Part shown: piece after piece, positions 1-9,360 of the stretch
Layout: every line of letters starts with the position of its first letter
Position numbering within the stretch: position 1 is the stretch's first letter
Notes under the pieces: generated by a model
Databases searched by the model: none
Told to the model about the DNA's origin: nothing
What the model saw: only the letters and a program-made list of their open reading frames with translations
DNA from: an uncultured Bacteroidales bacterium
GTDB lineage: Bacteria; Bacteroidota; Bacteroidia; Bacteroidales; UBA932
NCBI GenBank assembly: GCA_945827785.1
Contig: CALZOR010000013.1
Coordinates: 1 to 36,840, forward strand
DNA: 36,840 nt
Direction: 5' to 3'
Made by a program: the position numbers and the translations under genes

Positions 1-2
1 TC

Positions 3-170
3 GAAGCAGTTGAAAAGGACCTGACGGAAGGTTTCGCCCCTGAACTGAGACCGACAGCCCACCACTGGCTCATCCTTCACGGACGGTATGTCTGCACTGC
101 ACGCAAGCCCAAATGCGACTCATGCGGCCTGAGCCCGTGGTGCAGGGAATTCCGCAATGGAAGGAAATAA
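3..170 (+). CDS. nth: Endonuclease III, C-terminal fragment (5' truncated by window edge)
   Basis: Frame-3 translation EAVEKDLTEGFAPELRPTAHHWLILHGRYVCTARKPKCDSCGLSPWCREFRNGRK*; C-x6-C-x2-C-x5-C [4Fe-4S] motif typical of endonuclease III. Confidence 0.88.
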   Translation, partial: EAVEKDLTEGFAPELRPTAHHWLILHGRYVCTARKPKCDSCGLSPWCREFRNGRK

Positions 171-1837
171 TGGGAAAATTTACCAACCCTTTCAGATATA
201 CTCCGGAGCCATGTGTTGCAGATGCTGCAAGGCTCCTGATGGAACGCATCCGGGCCTCTGAGGAACTTTCGGACATCTTTTCCGAGGGGAAGATGCTGGG
301 AGTGCTTGTATTCAGGGACCAAAGCGGGCAGGAAGGCTTCCTTTCAGGTTTTTCAGGCAATGCCGGCGGAAGGAGCATAATCGAAGGATTCGTCCCGCCC
401 ATATTCGACCTCTCGGCTCCTGAGGGACATTACCGCACCGAAGAAAAGGAGATTTCACATATTAATGAAAAGATAAGGACTCTGGAAGAGGACAGCGAGC
501 TGGAGTTGCTGGAAAGCAGGCTTGCTGAACTGTGCTCTGAAAAGGAAAAGGCCCTGGATGAGTTCAGGCAGACTGCATCACAGAACAAGAATAAGCGTGA
601 CCTTATTCGTCGCAGCGGGGCGACTCAGCAGATTCTTGAGACAATCACAAAAGAGGCGCAGAAAGAAAAGGCAGACCTTAAAAGGCTGAAAATCAGATAC
701 AATTCAGAAATCGAAGAAATACAGGAAAGGCTTGAAAACAAACTGGAGGCTATAGGAAGGCTCAAAAAGGAAAGACAGAGGAGATCGGATGCCCTTCAGG
801 AATGGATTTTCAGGCAGTATATTGTACACAATGCTTTGGGAGAGGCTGCCAGCATACTGGACATCTTTGCCGGACGCGGCCTTGTCCCTCCCGGAGGAAC
901 CGGTGAGTGTGCTGCTCCGAAACTTCTGGAATATGCCTTTCGGAACAATCTCCAGCCCCTTGCCATGGGAGAATTCTGGTACGGAAAGTCTCCGGAAACA
1001 GCCGTCCGAACCCATGGTCATTTCTACCCTTCATGCACATCCAAGTGCGGACCTCTTCTTGGCTTCATGTTGAAAGGTCTTGAAATACAAGAAGATACAA
1101 CTACTCAAGAAACATATTCCACTGTTTTTGCCGACAAATGGCTGACCGTGGTTTCCAAACCTTCAGGAATGCCCTCCGTCCCCGGACTTGACGGAAAAAA
1201 GTCACTCCAGGAAATTCTTCAGGAAAAATTGCAGCGAGAGATTCATCCTGTCCACCGCCTCGATATGGATACCTCCGGGCTCATCATATTTGCCTTCGAC
1301 AAACAGGTTGCGGAGCACCTGCACAGGCAGTTCGAGAGCCACAGTATTGAAAAAGAATATATTGCGCGTCTCTCCCCCGGACGTAAAACTGACTCCCAAG
1401 GCATGATTGACCTCCCTCTCGGGCCGGACTACGATGAAAGGCCAAGACAGAAGGTGGACCTTTCGGGAGGGAAGGATGCCTTTACCAGGTATAAATCATT
1501 GTCAGACAACGAAGACGGCACCACGGACATCCTGTTTTTCCCACATACAGGCAGGACTCACCAGCTGAGGGTCCACTCCGCCCATACCCTGGGACTGGGA
1601 AGGCCGATTGTCGGAGACATTCTCTACGGGGGTAACATGGTTGCGGAGGAGAAATGCACAAAGGGATGCTGCGGAGAATCCAGGCTGCACCTGCATGCAA
1701 GGAAAATATGCTTCATCCATCCAGCAACAGGAGAAAAAATGACCGTCACATCAATGGACAACTGCTTCCCCACATGTCATCATGAAGAACTCAAGTTTCG
1801 CAAGCGGCACCATCCTCAGGATATAAATAAGTTATAA
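170..1837 (+). CDS. RluA-family pseudouridine synthase with long N-terminal coiled-coil extension
   Basis: HPVHRLDMDTSGL catalytic motif and GRTHQLRVH in the C-terminal half. The ATG at 170 overlaps the nth stop (TAATG), so it is the likelier start than 113. Confidence 0.85.
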   Translation: MGKFTNPFRYTPEPCVADAARLLMERIRASEELSDIFSEGKMLGVLVFRDQSGQEGFLSGFSGNAGGRSIIEGFVPPIFDLSAPEGHYRTEEKEISHINEKIRTLEEDSELELLESRLAELCSEKEKALDEFRQTASQNKNKRDLIRRSGATQQILETITKEAQKEKADLKRLKIRYNSEIEEIQERLENKLEAIGRLKKERQRRSDALQEWIFRQYIVHNALGEAASILDIFAGRGLVPPGGTGECAAPKLLEYAFRNNLQPLAMGEFWYGKSPETAVRTHGHFYPSCTSKCGPLLGFMLKGLEIQEDTTTQETYSTVFADKWLTVVSKPSGMPSVPGLDGKKSLQEILQEKLQREIHPVHRLDMDTSGLIIFAFDKQVAEHLHRQFESHSIEKEYIARLSPGRKTDSQGMIDLPLGPDYDERPRQKVDLSGGKDAFTRYKSLSDNEDGTTDILFFPHTGRTHQLRVHSAHTLGLGRPIVGDILYGGNMVAEEKCTKGCCGESRLHLHARKICFIHPATGEKMTVTSMDNCFPTCHHEELKFRKRHHPQDINKL

Positions 1838-1854
1838 CTTGCGAAACTTGAGTT
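1788..1854. repeat. 17-bp perfect inverted repeat flanking the stop codon of the RluA-family gene
   Basis: aactcaagtttcgcaag (1788-1804) and cttgcgaaacttgagtt (1838-1854) are exact reverse complements; no T-run follows. Confidence 0.85.
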
Positions 1855-1876
1855 GCTACAATTCAGAATAAAATCA

Positions 1877-1884
1877 TATTTTTG
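1877..1884 (+). promoter_or_regulatory. Candidate Bacteroidetes -7 box (TATTTTTG) upstream of the 744-aa protein
   Basis: Matches TAnnTTTG; GTTG lies about 21 nt upstream. Confidence 0.4.
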
Positions 1885-1964
1885 CAAAAATTATGGCGCC
1901 ACTAAACTGGAACGGCCATCAATACCTTTGTTAATTCATTGATAAACAAATAAATAAAACCATT

Positions 1965-4199
1965 ATGGCAATTTTCAATAAAAACGGGAAACATGAATGG
2001 GAATTCGAGAACATCGGAGGATCGACACGTGTGAAAATCACATCGGGAGAGGATATCATCCATCTGGGAGAACTCGACCCTAAGATGTGGACAGTGCTCT
2101 CATGCCCGGTAAGCGGACTTGAAATCGATGAGCAGAGCCTCAAATATATAGACTGCGACGGGGACGGCAAAATCAGGGTTCAGGATGTCATCAAAACATC
2201 CAAATGGCTCACAGGAACAATCAGGAACGCCGACCTCATCCTCGAGGGAAAAAGCAGCATAAAGATTGACGATTTCAATACGGAAAATCCTGAAGGAAAG
2301 AAACTTGCAGCTTCATCAGCTGAGATCCTGAAAAACCTCGGCAAGGACGGAAGGGAAATATCACTCACCGACACGGCTGACATCGCGGCAATTTTTGCGA
2401 AAACCAGATTCAACGGCGACGGCATCATCATCGAGTCTTCGGCTGAGAACGAGCAGGAAAAAGCGGCAATCTCGGCGGTGCTTGCCACCATGGGCAATGT
2501 CACTGACAGAAGCGGCGCACCAGGCATCAACGCAGACATGATCGGAGCATTCTATGATGCCCTTGCAAGCTACAAGGCATGGAACGATGCAGCGGTTCCG
2601 GCTCCTTACGGCGACAATACCGAAAAGGCTCTTGCAGCCTATAATGCACTGGATACCAAGGTTAAAGACTTCTTCATGAGGTCAAGGCTCGCAGCATTCT
2701 CACCTGCCAGCACCAACGCTCTCGACATCCAGACTTCACGCATCGAGGCAATCAGCGCCGACAACCTCACCACAAAGCAAGAGGAAATTGCCTCATACCC
2801 TCTCACCCACATCAACGGCAAGGCGGAAATCGACCTGGGCAGCGGAATCAACCCCGTTTGGGCAGCACAGTTCGAAACCCTGCGCAGCATTGCAATTCCT
2901 TCTGACAAGAAAGTCATCACCGAAAAGGACTGGAATGAAATCGGAGCCTCGTTTGCAGCCTACTCGGCATGGAAGGCAGCCAAGGCCGGAGTGCAGGTTG
3001 AACCTCTCGGGCTTGAGAAAGTGAACGAACTGCTGTCTCAGGACAAGAAAGCGGCTCTGCTTGAACTTGTTGCAAAGGATGCGGCACTCAAGGAAGAGGC
3101 TGAGAACATCCAGACCGTGGACAAATTCCTCCATATCTTCCGCGATTTCGGAAGGCTTCTGCGCAACTTCGTCACTTTCCAGGACTTCTATGACAAGAAT
3201 CCTGAGACTTTGGCAGTGTTCCAGTGCGGAACCCTCATCATCGACCAGAGGGCATGCCATTTCTGTATGAAGGTTGCCGACATGGGCAAGCACAACACAA
3301 TGGCTTCTGCCAGCGGAATGTACCTGGTATACTGCGACTGCACCACCAAGACTTCTGCGGCCAAGCTCCAGATTGTGGCGGCGGTTACGGTCGGCGACAT
3401 CGGAGACCTGACCGTCGGCAAGAACGCCATCTATTACGATAATGCAGGACTTGAGTGGGATGCTGTCATTACAAAAATCATCGACAACCCTATCAGCATC
3501 AGCCAGGCTTTCTGGTCACCGTACAGAAAGATGGCCACCGCAATCGAAAACATGATCAACAAGAGCGCAGCCGAAAAGGATGCAAAGATCATGAAAGAGG
3601 CTACCGACAAGATCAACGCCGCTCCTAAGACTGCTCCCGCAACTGATGGGAAACCCGCTCAGGCCCAGCCATTTGACATCGGAAAGTTCGCCGGCATCTT
3701 TGCTGCCTTGGGTATGGCAGTCGGAATGATCGGCACCGCCCTGGCTTCACTTGCCAAAGGAATATATGCCCTTACATGGTGGCAACTCATACTTTCTTTC
3801 TTCGGAATCATACTTGTGATATCAGGACCCGCAATGGTCATGGCATGGATGAAACTGCGTCGCAGGAACATTGCTCCGCTTCTGAATGCGAACGGATGGG
3901 CCATCAATGCTTCGTCCAAGATAAGCATCATGTTCGGAGAAACTCTTACCGACATCGCCAAGTTCCCTAAGCTCAAGCTCAAGGATCCTTATGCAAAGAA
4001 GGGCATAGCTCCTTGGAAGAGATGGACTATTTCCATTGCAAGTCTCGCAGTGGTTCTGGTCGTTCTCTGGCTGTGCAACCTGTTTGCGTGGGCAAAGCTC
4101 CCTTCACCGCTGCCTTGGTTTGACAAGGAGGAGGCCGTGGAATGTGTGGAGGCACCTGCCGCCGGAGCGGAGACTGTTCAGGATGTCGTCAATGAATAG
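1965..4199 (+). CDS. Uncharacterised membrane protein with EF-hand-like motif
   Basis: 744-aa ORF; DCDGDGKIRVQD calcium-loop-like motif near the N-terminus; hydrophobic C-terminal segments (FAGIFAALGMAVGMIGTALASLAKGI, LILSFFGIILVISGPAMVMAW, SIASLAVVLVVLWLCNLFAW). Confidence 0.75.
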   Translation: MAIFNKNGKHEWEFENIGGSTRVKITSGEDIIHLGELDPKMWTVLSCPVSGLEIDEQSLKYIDCDGDGKIRVQDVIKTSKWLTGTIRNADLILEGKSSIKIDDFNTENPEGKKLAASSAEILKNLGKDGREISLTDTADIAAIFAKTRFNGDGIIIESSAENEQEKAAISAVLATMGNVTDRSGAPGINADMIGAFYDALASYKAWNDAAVPAPYGDNTEKALAAYNALDTKVKDFFMRSRLAAFSPASTNALDIQTSRIEAISADNLTTKQEEIASYPLTHINGKAEIDLGSGINPVWAAQFETLRSIAIPSDKKVITEKDWNEIGASFAAYSAWKAAKAGVQVEPLGLEKVNELLSQDKKAALLELVAKDAALKEEAENIQTVDKFLHIFRDFGRLLRNFVTFQDFYDKNPETLAVFQCGTLIIDQRACHFCMKVADMGKHNTMASASGMYLVYCDCTTKTSAAKLQIVAAVTVGDIGDLTVGKNAIYYDNAGLEWDAVITKIIDNPISISQAFWSPYRKMATAIENMINKSAAEKDAKIMKEATDKINAAPKTAPATDGKPAQAQPFDIGKFAGIFAALGMAVGMIGTALASLAKGIYALTWWQLILSFFGIILVISGPAMVMAWMKLRRRNIAPLLNANGWAINASSKISIMFGETLTDIAKFPKLKLKDPYAKKGIAPWKRWTISIASLAVVLVVLWLCNLFAWAKLPSPLPWFDKEEAVECVEAPAAGAETVQDVVNE

Positions 4200-4203
4200 A
4201 TTT

Positions 4204-5109
4204 ATGACAGATAACTTCAATAAGGCCGCGGGACACGCGGCCTGTTTTATGGCATACGCCATATTCGGGCTTAACATTGTGATTTGCAAGGACTTGACCG
4301 GCAGTCACACCTTCTCCCCTCTTGCCCTGTTTTCAATAAGGTCGGTCTGTGCCTGTGCATTGTTCTGGCTTATTTCGATTTTCCTTCCGAAAGAGAAAGT
4401 TGAACGGAAGGATTTCCTGAAGATTTTCATCGCATCCTTTCTGGGATATTTCTGCTGCCAGCTATCATTTCTGATGGCAATTCCGCAGGTTACCCCTATG
4501 ACGAGCTCGATTGTAAGTTCGCTTTCCCCAATCTACACCATGTTCATTGCCGCCGTGGCAATCAAGGAGCCGGTCACCTTCAAGAAGGCGCTCGGCGTGC
4601 TGGTCAGCTTCGGAGGAATGCTCCTGCTGGTACTTGGAGGAATGAATGCATCCGGAGTTCAGGAAAACTCCATCCAAGGCATATTGCTGCTTATAATAAA
4701 CGGCTTGAGTTTCGCCTTGTACCTTGGCGTCTTCAAGCCGCTTATCAGCAAGTACAGTGTCTGTACGTTCATGAAATGGATTTTCCTTTTCTCGACTCTG
4801 ATGTCTCTGCCATTCACGTCCGGGGAACTTGTCCGCCTGGAATGGAGCGCCATTCCGTCAAAGATTCTTCTGGAACTGGGATTCCTTGTTTTCTTCGCAA
4901 CCTTTGTCAGCTACTACCTCATCCCCTACGGTCAGAAGCGCCTCCGCCCGACCTTGGTGAGCATGTATGCATACATCCAGCCCATCATAGCAACTGCTAT
5001 CAGCATCTGCATAGGGATGGACACACTCTCCTGGCAGAAAGTCCTCTCGGCCATCCTCGTCTTCGCAGGCGTTGTCATCGTCAGCCGAAGCAAGGCGCGT
5101 CAGGCCTGA
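4204..5109 (+). CDS. DMT-superfamily (EamA) transporter
   Basis: About 300 aa, multiple TM helices, EamA-like repeats (SSLSPIYTMFIAAVAIKEPVTFKKALGVLVSFGGMLLLV; VSMYAYIQPIIATAISICIGMDTLSWQKVLSAILVFAGVVIVSR). Confidence 0.85.
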   Translation: MTDNFNKAAGHAACFMAYAIFGLNIVICKDLTGSHTFSPLALFSIRSVCACALFWLISIFLPKEKVERKDFLKIFIASFLGYFCCQLSFLMAIPQVTPMTSSIVSSLSPIYTMFIAAVAIKEPVTFKKALGVLVSFGGMLLLVLGGMNASGVQENSIQGILLLIINGLSFALYLGVFKPLISKYSVCTFMKWIFLFSTLMSLPFTSGELVRLEWSAIPSKILLELGFLVFFATFVSYYLIPYGQKRLRPTLVSMYAYIQPIIATAISICIGMDTLSWQKVLSAILVFAGVVIVSRSKARQA

Positions 5110-5113
5110 GTCC

Positions 5114-6340
5114 TTATTCCGCGATGAGGGCAGCGATTGCTGCCATGTCGCATTTCTCAGAAGAGAAGGCCTGAGGGAAGGCTATTCCCGGCTTGTCTGC
5201 AAGAAGGACCTGGCCGCTCTGGAGGGCCTTTTCGTCGAGGAGTTTCGTGCTTGACGGAGACCATGTGTATGAGCCGAAGCTGAAGAAGCGTTTTCCCTTG
5301 ACTCCGCGTGCGGCAATTGCCTCCATGAAGCTCTGTGCAGGAGGGAAAATGCCTGCATTGTAGGTCGGAGAGCCGACGGCTACGGTGTCATATTTGAAGA
5401 GGTCCCTGATGGCTCCTGAAAGTCCGAGGTCAGATGCATCGTCGTCTCCTCGGCTCAGGTCATGGATACCGTAAGGGATTCCGAGCTTGTCAAGCTCCGA
5501 AGCAAGGGCAAGAGCAGCGTTGCGGGTGTTGCCATACATGGTTCCGTAGGCGATGCATACTCCCCTTTCTGCATCGTAGCGGCTGAGTTTGTCATACAGG
5601 CCGATGACCTGAGGTATGTCCGAAGTCCATACAGGTCCATGGGTGCTGCATATACGTTTGATCGGAAGGCCGCCAAGCTTTTTGAGGGCAGCCTGGACAG
5701 GCGCCCCGTATTTTCCGACTATGTTCGAATAGTAACGTATCATTTCCTCGCGGAACTCCTCAAAGCTGCTTGCAGTTGCGCAGGCGCCATGCAGGTGGCC
5801 TCCGCCGATGCCCCAGTCTTCGCAGTCAACAGCGCCGAAAGTACCGAAAGCATCCCCGCTGAAGAGGGTGTTCTCCTGCTCAACCCAAGTCACCATCGTC
5901 TCAGGCCAGTGTACCATAGGAACTGCATGGAAACGGAGAGTGCAGCTTCCAAGGCTCACTTCTTCAGCCTCCTTGACGACCTGGATTTTCTCTGCTCCGA
6001 TGCCGTGGTATCCCTGAATCATAGGGACAGCCTTGGCAGTGGTCAGAATGACTGTCTGTGGATACTTTTCAAGTATGCCAGAGATGAGGGAAGAGTGGTC
6101 CGGCTCCATGTGGTTGACAACGAGATAGTCCAGACTTCTGCCAACAAGCACTTCCTCTATTTTTGCGAAATACTCGTCGGCATAGTCACCCTCTACGGTG
6201 TCTATGAGCGCAACCTTCTCATCTGCAATTATATAGGAATTGTATGTGACGCCATAAGGAAGAGGCCACATGCCTTCGAACCTTTTTGTCTGCATGTCGG
6301 TCACACCGACATAATAAATTCTGTCACTGATTTTTATCAT
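5114..6340 (-). CDS. FprA-family A-type flavoprotein (flavodiiron protein)
   Basis: N-terminal MBL fold with HMEPDHSS diiron motif; C-terminal flavodoxin (AYGTMYGNTRNAA, VGSPTYNAG). Confidence 0.92.
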   Translation of the reverse strand: MIKISDRIYYVGVTDMQTKRFEGMWPLPYGVTYNSYIIADEKVALIDTVEGDYADEYFAKIEEVLVGRSLDYLVVNHMEPDHSSLISGILEKYPQTVILTTAKAVPMIQGYHGIGAEKIQVVKEAEEVSLGSCTLRFHAVPMVHWPETMVTWVEQENTLFSGDAFGTFGAVDCEDWGIGGGHLHGACATASSFEEFREEMIRYYSNIVGKYGAPVQAALKKLGGLPIKRICSTHGPVWTSDIPQVIGLYDKLSRYDAERGVCIAYGTMYGNTRNAALALASELDKLGIPYGIHDLSRGDDDASDLGLSGAIRDLFKYDTVAVGSPTYNAGIFPPAQSFMEAIAARGVKGKRFFSFGSYTWSPSSTKLLDEKALQSGQVLLADKPGIAFPQAFSSEKCDMAAIAALIAE

Positions 6341-6347
6341 ATTATTT

Positions 6348-7694
6348 TTACTTATTATTTACAATCGGGAGTATTACAACGTTTTCCGTTGCAAGTCGGA
6401 GCTTGAGCCATTCGGTGAGCTTGATTCTGTCCTCAACCCTGAGGGAATCGCTGCACTGAGGAATCACGACCAGACAAGGCATGGCATTGAGGCTGTCTTT
6501 CGCTGCAAAGGCCCCGCGTCCGAAATAGATGTCTCCGACCTGAGGGTAGGACAGTTCTATTTCCTTCTGAAGCTGCATATACGGGATCTCATTGCCGCGC
6601 AGAAGTTTCAGTTCATCCTTAAGCTGCTGGATCTCAGCCTCTCTCCGGCTGAGCTCCGAGTCGGTCCTCTCATATATACTCCGCACCAGTTCCATCTGGT
6701 CAGTGCCCTCTGCCGTGACATGCTCGCTTATGATAATCTGCTCAGGCTTGATTCCATGCTCCCTGGCACTTGCCTCGATATTGTTCTTGGCACTCTGGCT
6801 CAGTGGCTCTCCTGTGAAGAAAAGCTCAATCTTTGAACCGTCGGTATGAGTAATCTTATGGTCATAGATGAAACTCTTCTCGACGGTCTTGTTGGCCTCG
6901 ATGAACTCAAGGGCCCGATCTTCGAAATTGGTCTTTTTCACCAGCAGGGCTGCAGACCATATACTCGGGATGATGAAGAGTATGATCAATATGGTTGAGA
7001 CTGTCTTCGTGCGTCGTCCAAGTTTTTCATCTGCAAACTCCTTCGCATTGAATTTCAGATACTTGACCATTGTATATGTGGCCAGCATGATGAAAAGGCA
7101 GTTGATGATGAAAAGATAGATTGCACCTACAAAATAATGGAGGTTGCCGCTCGCAAGACCGAAACCGGCAGTACACAAAGGAGGCATGAGGGCGGTCGCG
7201 ATGGCCACTCCGGAAAATACCGTGCCCTTGTCCTTGCGGCACTGCTCGAATATTCCCGCGAAACCGCCGAAGAGGGCAATAAGAACATCATAGATAGTAG
7301 GGTTTGTCCTCGCAAGGAGCTCGGTCGGATTGTTCAGGCTAAGAGGGGTGATCAGGAAGTACAGGAAGGAAGCCATGAGACTGATGCCCATCATCACGAG
7401 CAGGTTCTTTCCGGCAGCCTTCATCAGGTCGAAATCATTGATGCCCAGACCGAGGCCTAGGCCGAAAATAGGTCCCATCAGAGGGGATATAAGCATCGCA
7501 CCGATAATGACCGGAATGGAGTTCACATTGAGGCCGACTGATGCAATGATGATTGCAATTGCAAGAATCCAGGCATTCGGACCGCGGAAATATATGTTGT
7601 TGCGAATCGCCTTCTCTGCCGAAGTGGTATCAATATGTTCCGATATATCCAGAACGTTTCTGAAAGTGTGGGTAATTTTATTCCAGAGTGACAT
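6348..7694 (-). CDS. DUF389 (TIGR00341-like) membrane protein
   Basis: NIYFRGPNAWILAIAIIIASVGLNVNSIPVIIGAMLISPLMGPIFGLGLGLGI is characteristic of DUF389. Confidence 0.88.
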   Translation of the reverse strand: MSLWNKITHTFRNVLDISEHIDTTSAEKAIRNNIYFRGPNAWILAIAIIIASVGLNVNSIPVIIGAMLISPLMGPIFGLGLGLGINDFDLMKAAGKNLLVMMGISLMASFLYFLITPLSLNNPTELLARTNPTIYDVLIALFGGFAGIFEQCRKDKGTVFSGVAIATALMPPLCTAGFGLASGNLHYFVGAIYLFIINCLFIMLATYTMVKYLKFNAKEFADEKLGRRTKTVSTILIILFIIPSIWSAALLVKKTNFEDRALEFIEANKTVEKSFIYDHKITHTDGSKIELFFTGEPLSQSAKNNIEASAREHGIKPEQIIISEHVTAEGTDQMELVRSIYERTDSELSRREAEIQQLKDELKLLRGNEIPYMQLQKEIELSYPQVGDIYFGRGAFAAKDSLNAMPCLVVIPQCSDSLRVEDRIKLTEWLKLRLATENVVILPIVNNK

Positions 7695-7777
7695 GTATAA
7701 AATCCATTAAAATAGCATGCAAAAATAGCAAAAATTTGGAGTATATTTAATATCTTCGCGAAGTATGAACCAAATTA

Positions 7778-7796
7778 GGCACCTGATTTTGGTGCC
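7778..7796 (+). promoter_or_regulatory. Leader hairpin upstream of glpK
   Basis: ggcacc-tgatttt-ggtgcc, perfect 6-bp stem 21 nt upstream of the glpK ATG. Confidence 0.4.
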
Positions 7797-7816
7797 GGCT
7801 AACCACAATAATTGAT

Positions 7817-9304
7817 ATGGAACAGTACATCCTTGCCCTCGACCAGGGCACAAGCAGCTCAAGAGCAATAGTTTTCGACTCGAAAGGCACTCCCGTATCC
7901 GTCTCGCAGAAGGAATTCACACAGTATTTCCCACAGCCGGGATGGGTGGAACACAACCCGATGGAAATCTGGTCATCGGAAGCTGCGGTAATCGCGGAAT
8001 CAATCAGTGCAATCGACATCAACGGGAAAAACATCGCAGCCATAGGCATTACCAACCAGAGGGAGACCACGATTGTCTGGGACGCAGAGACCGGAACTCC
8101 CGTGTACAACGCAATAGTCTGGCAGGACCGCAGGACTTCAGAGTATTGCGATTCCATTAAGGCACAAGGACTTACGGAGATGATTCGAAGCAAGACCGGT
8201 CTGATTGTTGACGCATATTTCAGTGCGACGAAAATCCGCTGGATACTTGAAAACGTGCCCGGAGCAAGACAGAAAGCGGAAGAAGGCAAGCTCCGCTTCG
8301 GAACCGTCGATACATGGCTGGTATGGATGCTTACAAGGGGCGAGGTCCATGTAACCGACGTCAGCAATGCTTCAAGGACAATGCTCCTGAACATCAATAC
8401 CCTACAGTGGGATGACGATCTGCTCAGTCTGTTCGGGATACCAAAGTCAATGATGCCTCAGGTCCGTTCATCAAGCGAGGTCTATGGACATACCAAAACG
8501 ACGATTTTCGCCCACCCTGTCCCTATCGCCGGCATTGCAGGAGACCAGCAGGCTGCACTTTTCGGACAGATGTGCACAGAACCGGGCTCAGTAAAGAACA
8601 CATACGGAACAGGCTGTTTCCTTCTGATGAACAGCGGCACAAAGCCTATCATGTCCTCAAACAACCTGCTCACGACGGTCGCATGGAAAATCGGCGACAC
8701 GGTCAACTATGCCCTTGAAGGCAGCATCTTCGTTGCCGGAAGCGTAGTGCAGTGGCTCAGGGACGGTCTGGGAGTCATACGCAGCTCAGCAGAGGTCGAG
8801 GCTCTCGCAACCAGCGTTCCCGACAATGCAGGCGTCTTCTTCGTTCCTGCCCTCACCGGCATGGGGGCACCATACTGGGACCAGTATGCCAAAGGCACGA
8901 TAACTGGACTGACCAGGGGCGCGACAGCTGCCCACATTGCGAGGGCGGCACTTGAGGGCATTGCCTTCCAGACCATGGACATCGTCGAGGCGATGAAAAA
9001 GGATGCCGGCGTCGATCTGAAGGAACTGAAGGTGGACGGAGGAGCATCACGCAACAACTTCCTCATGCAGTTCCAGTCAGAGGTACTCGGAGTTGAAGTC
9101 ATACGTCCGAAAGTAACCGAAACGACAGCCATCGGAGCGGCTTACCTTGCAGGACTTGCAGTTGGCTTCTGGGACAGCATCGACACAGTCAAGCAGCAGT
9201 GGCAGCAGGAAAGGACATTCTCTCCTGAAATGCCTCAGGAAAAGGTGGAAGCACTGAAAGCCGGCTGGAAAGATGCCGTGGGACGTACCCTTAGCGGAAA
9301 ATAA
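7817..9304 (+). CDS. glpK: Glycerol kinase
   Basis: [60 protein letters not shown]. Confidence 0.97.
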   Translation: MEQYILALDQGTSSSRAIVFDSKGTPVSVSQKEFTQYFPQPGWVEHNPMEIWSSEAAVIAESISAIDINGKNIAAIGITNQRETTIVWDAETGTPVYNAIVWQDRRTSEYCDSIKAQGLTEMIRSKTGLIVDAYFSATKIRWILENVPGARQKAEEGKLRFGTVDTWLVWMLTRGEVHVTDVSNASRTMLLNINTLQWDDDLLSLFGIPKSMMPQVRSSSEVYGHTKTTIFAHPVPIAGIAGDQQAALFGQMCTEPGSVKNTYGTGCFLLMNSGTKPIMSSNNLLTTVAWKIGDTVNYALEGSIFVAGSVVQWLRDGLGVIRSSAEVEALATSVPDNAGVFFVPALTGMGAPYWDQYAKGTITGLTRGATAAHIARAALEGIAFQTMDIVEAMKKDAGVDLKELKVDGGASRNNFLMQFQSEVLGVEVIRPKVTETTAIGAAYLAGLAVGFWDSIDTVKQQWQQERTFSPEMPQEKVEALKAGWKDAVGRTLSGK

Positions 9305-9309
9305 ACGAC

Positions 9310-9334
9310 ACTCAGGTTTCGCAGGTGCGAAACC
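9310..9334. repeat. Hairpin in the glpK-glpF intergenic region
   Basis: ggtttcgca (9315-9323) gg tgcgaaacc (9326-9334) inverted repeat; preceded by actca, like the 1788 repeat. Confidence 0.7.
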
Positions 9335-9360
9335 CGGATTAACAACTAAAACCATAAGAC

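Noticed and set aside
5462-6406. 314-aa plus-strand ORF
   Set aside because: Antisense to the well-supported flavodiiron protein gene; no recognisable domain; typical GC-codon shadow ORF
7747-8397. 216-aa minus-strand ORF
   Set aside because: Antisense to glpK; composition of a shadow ORF, no motif
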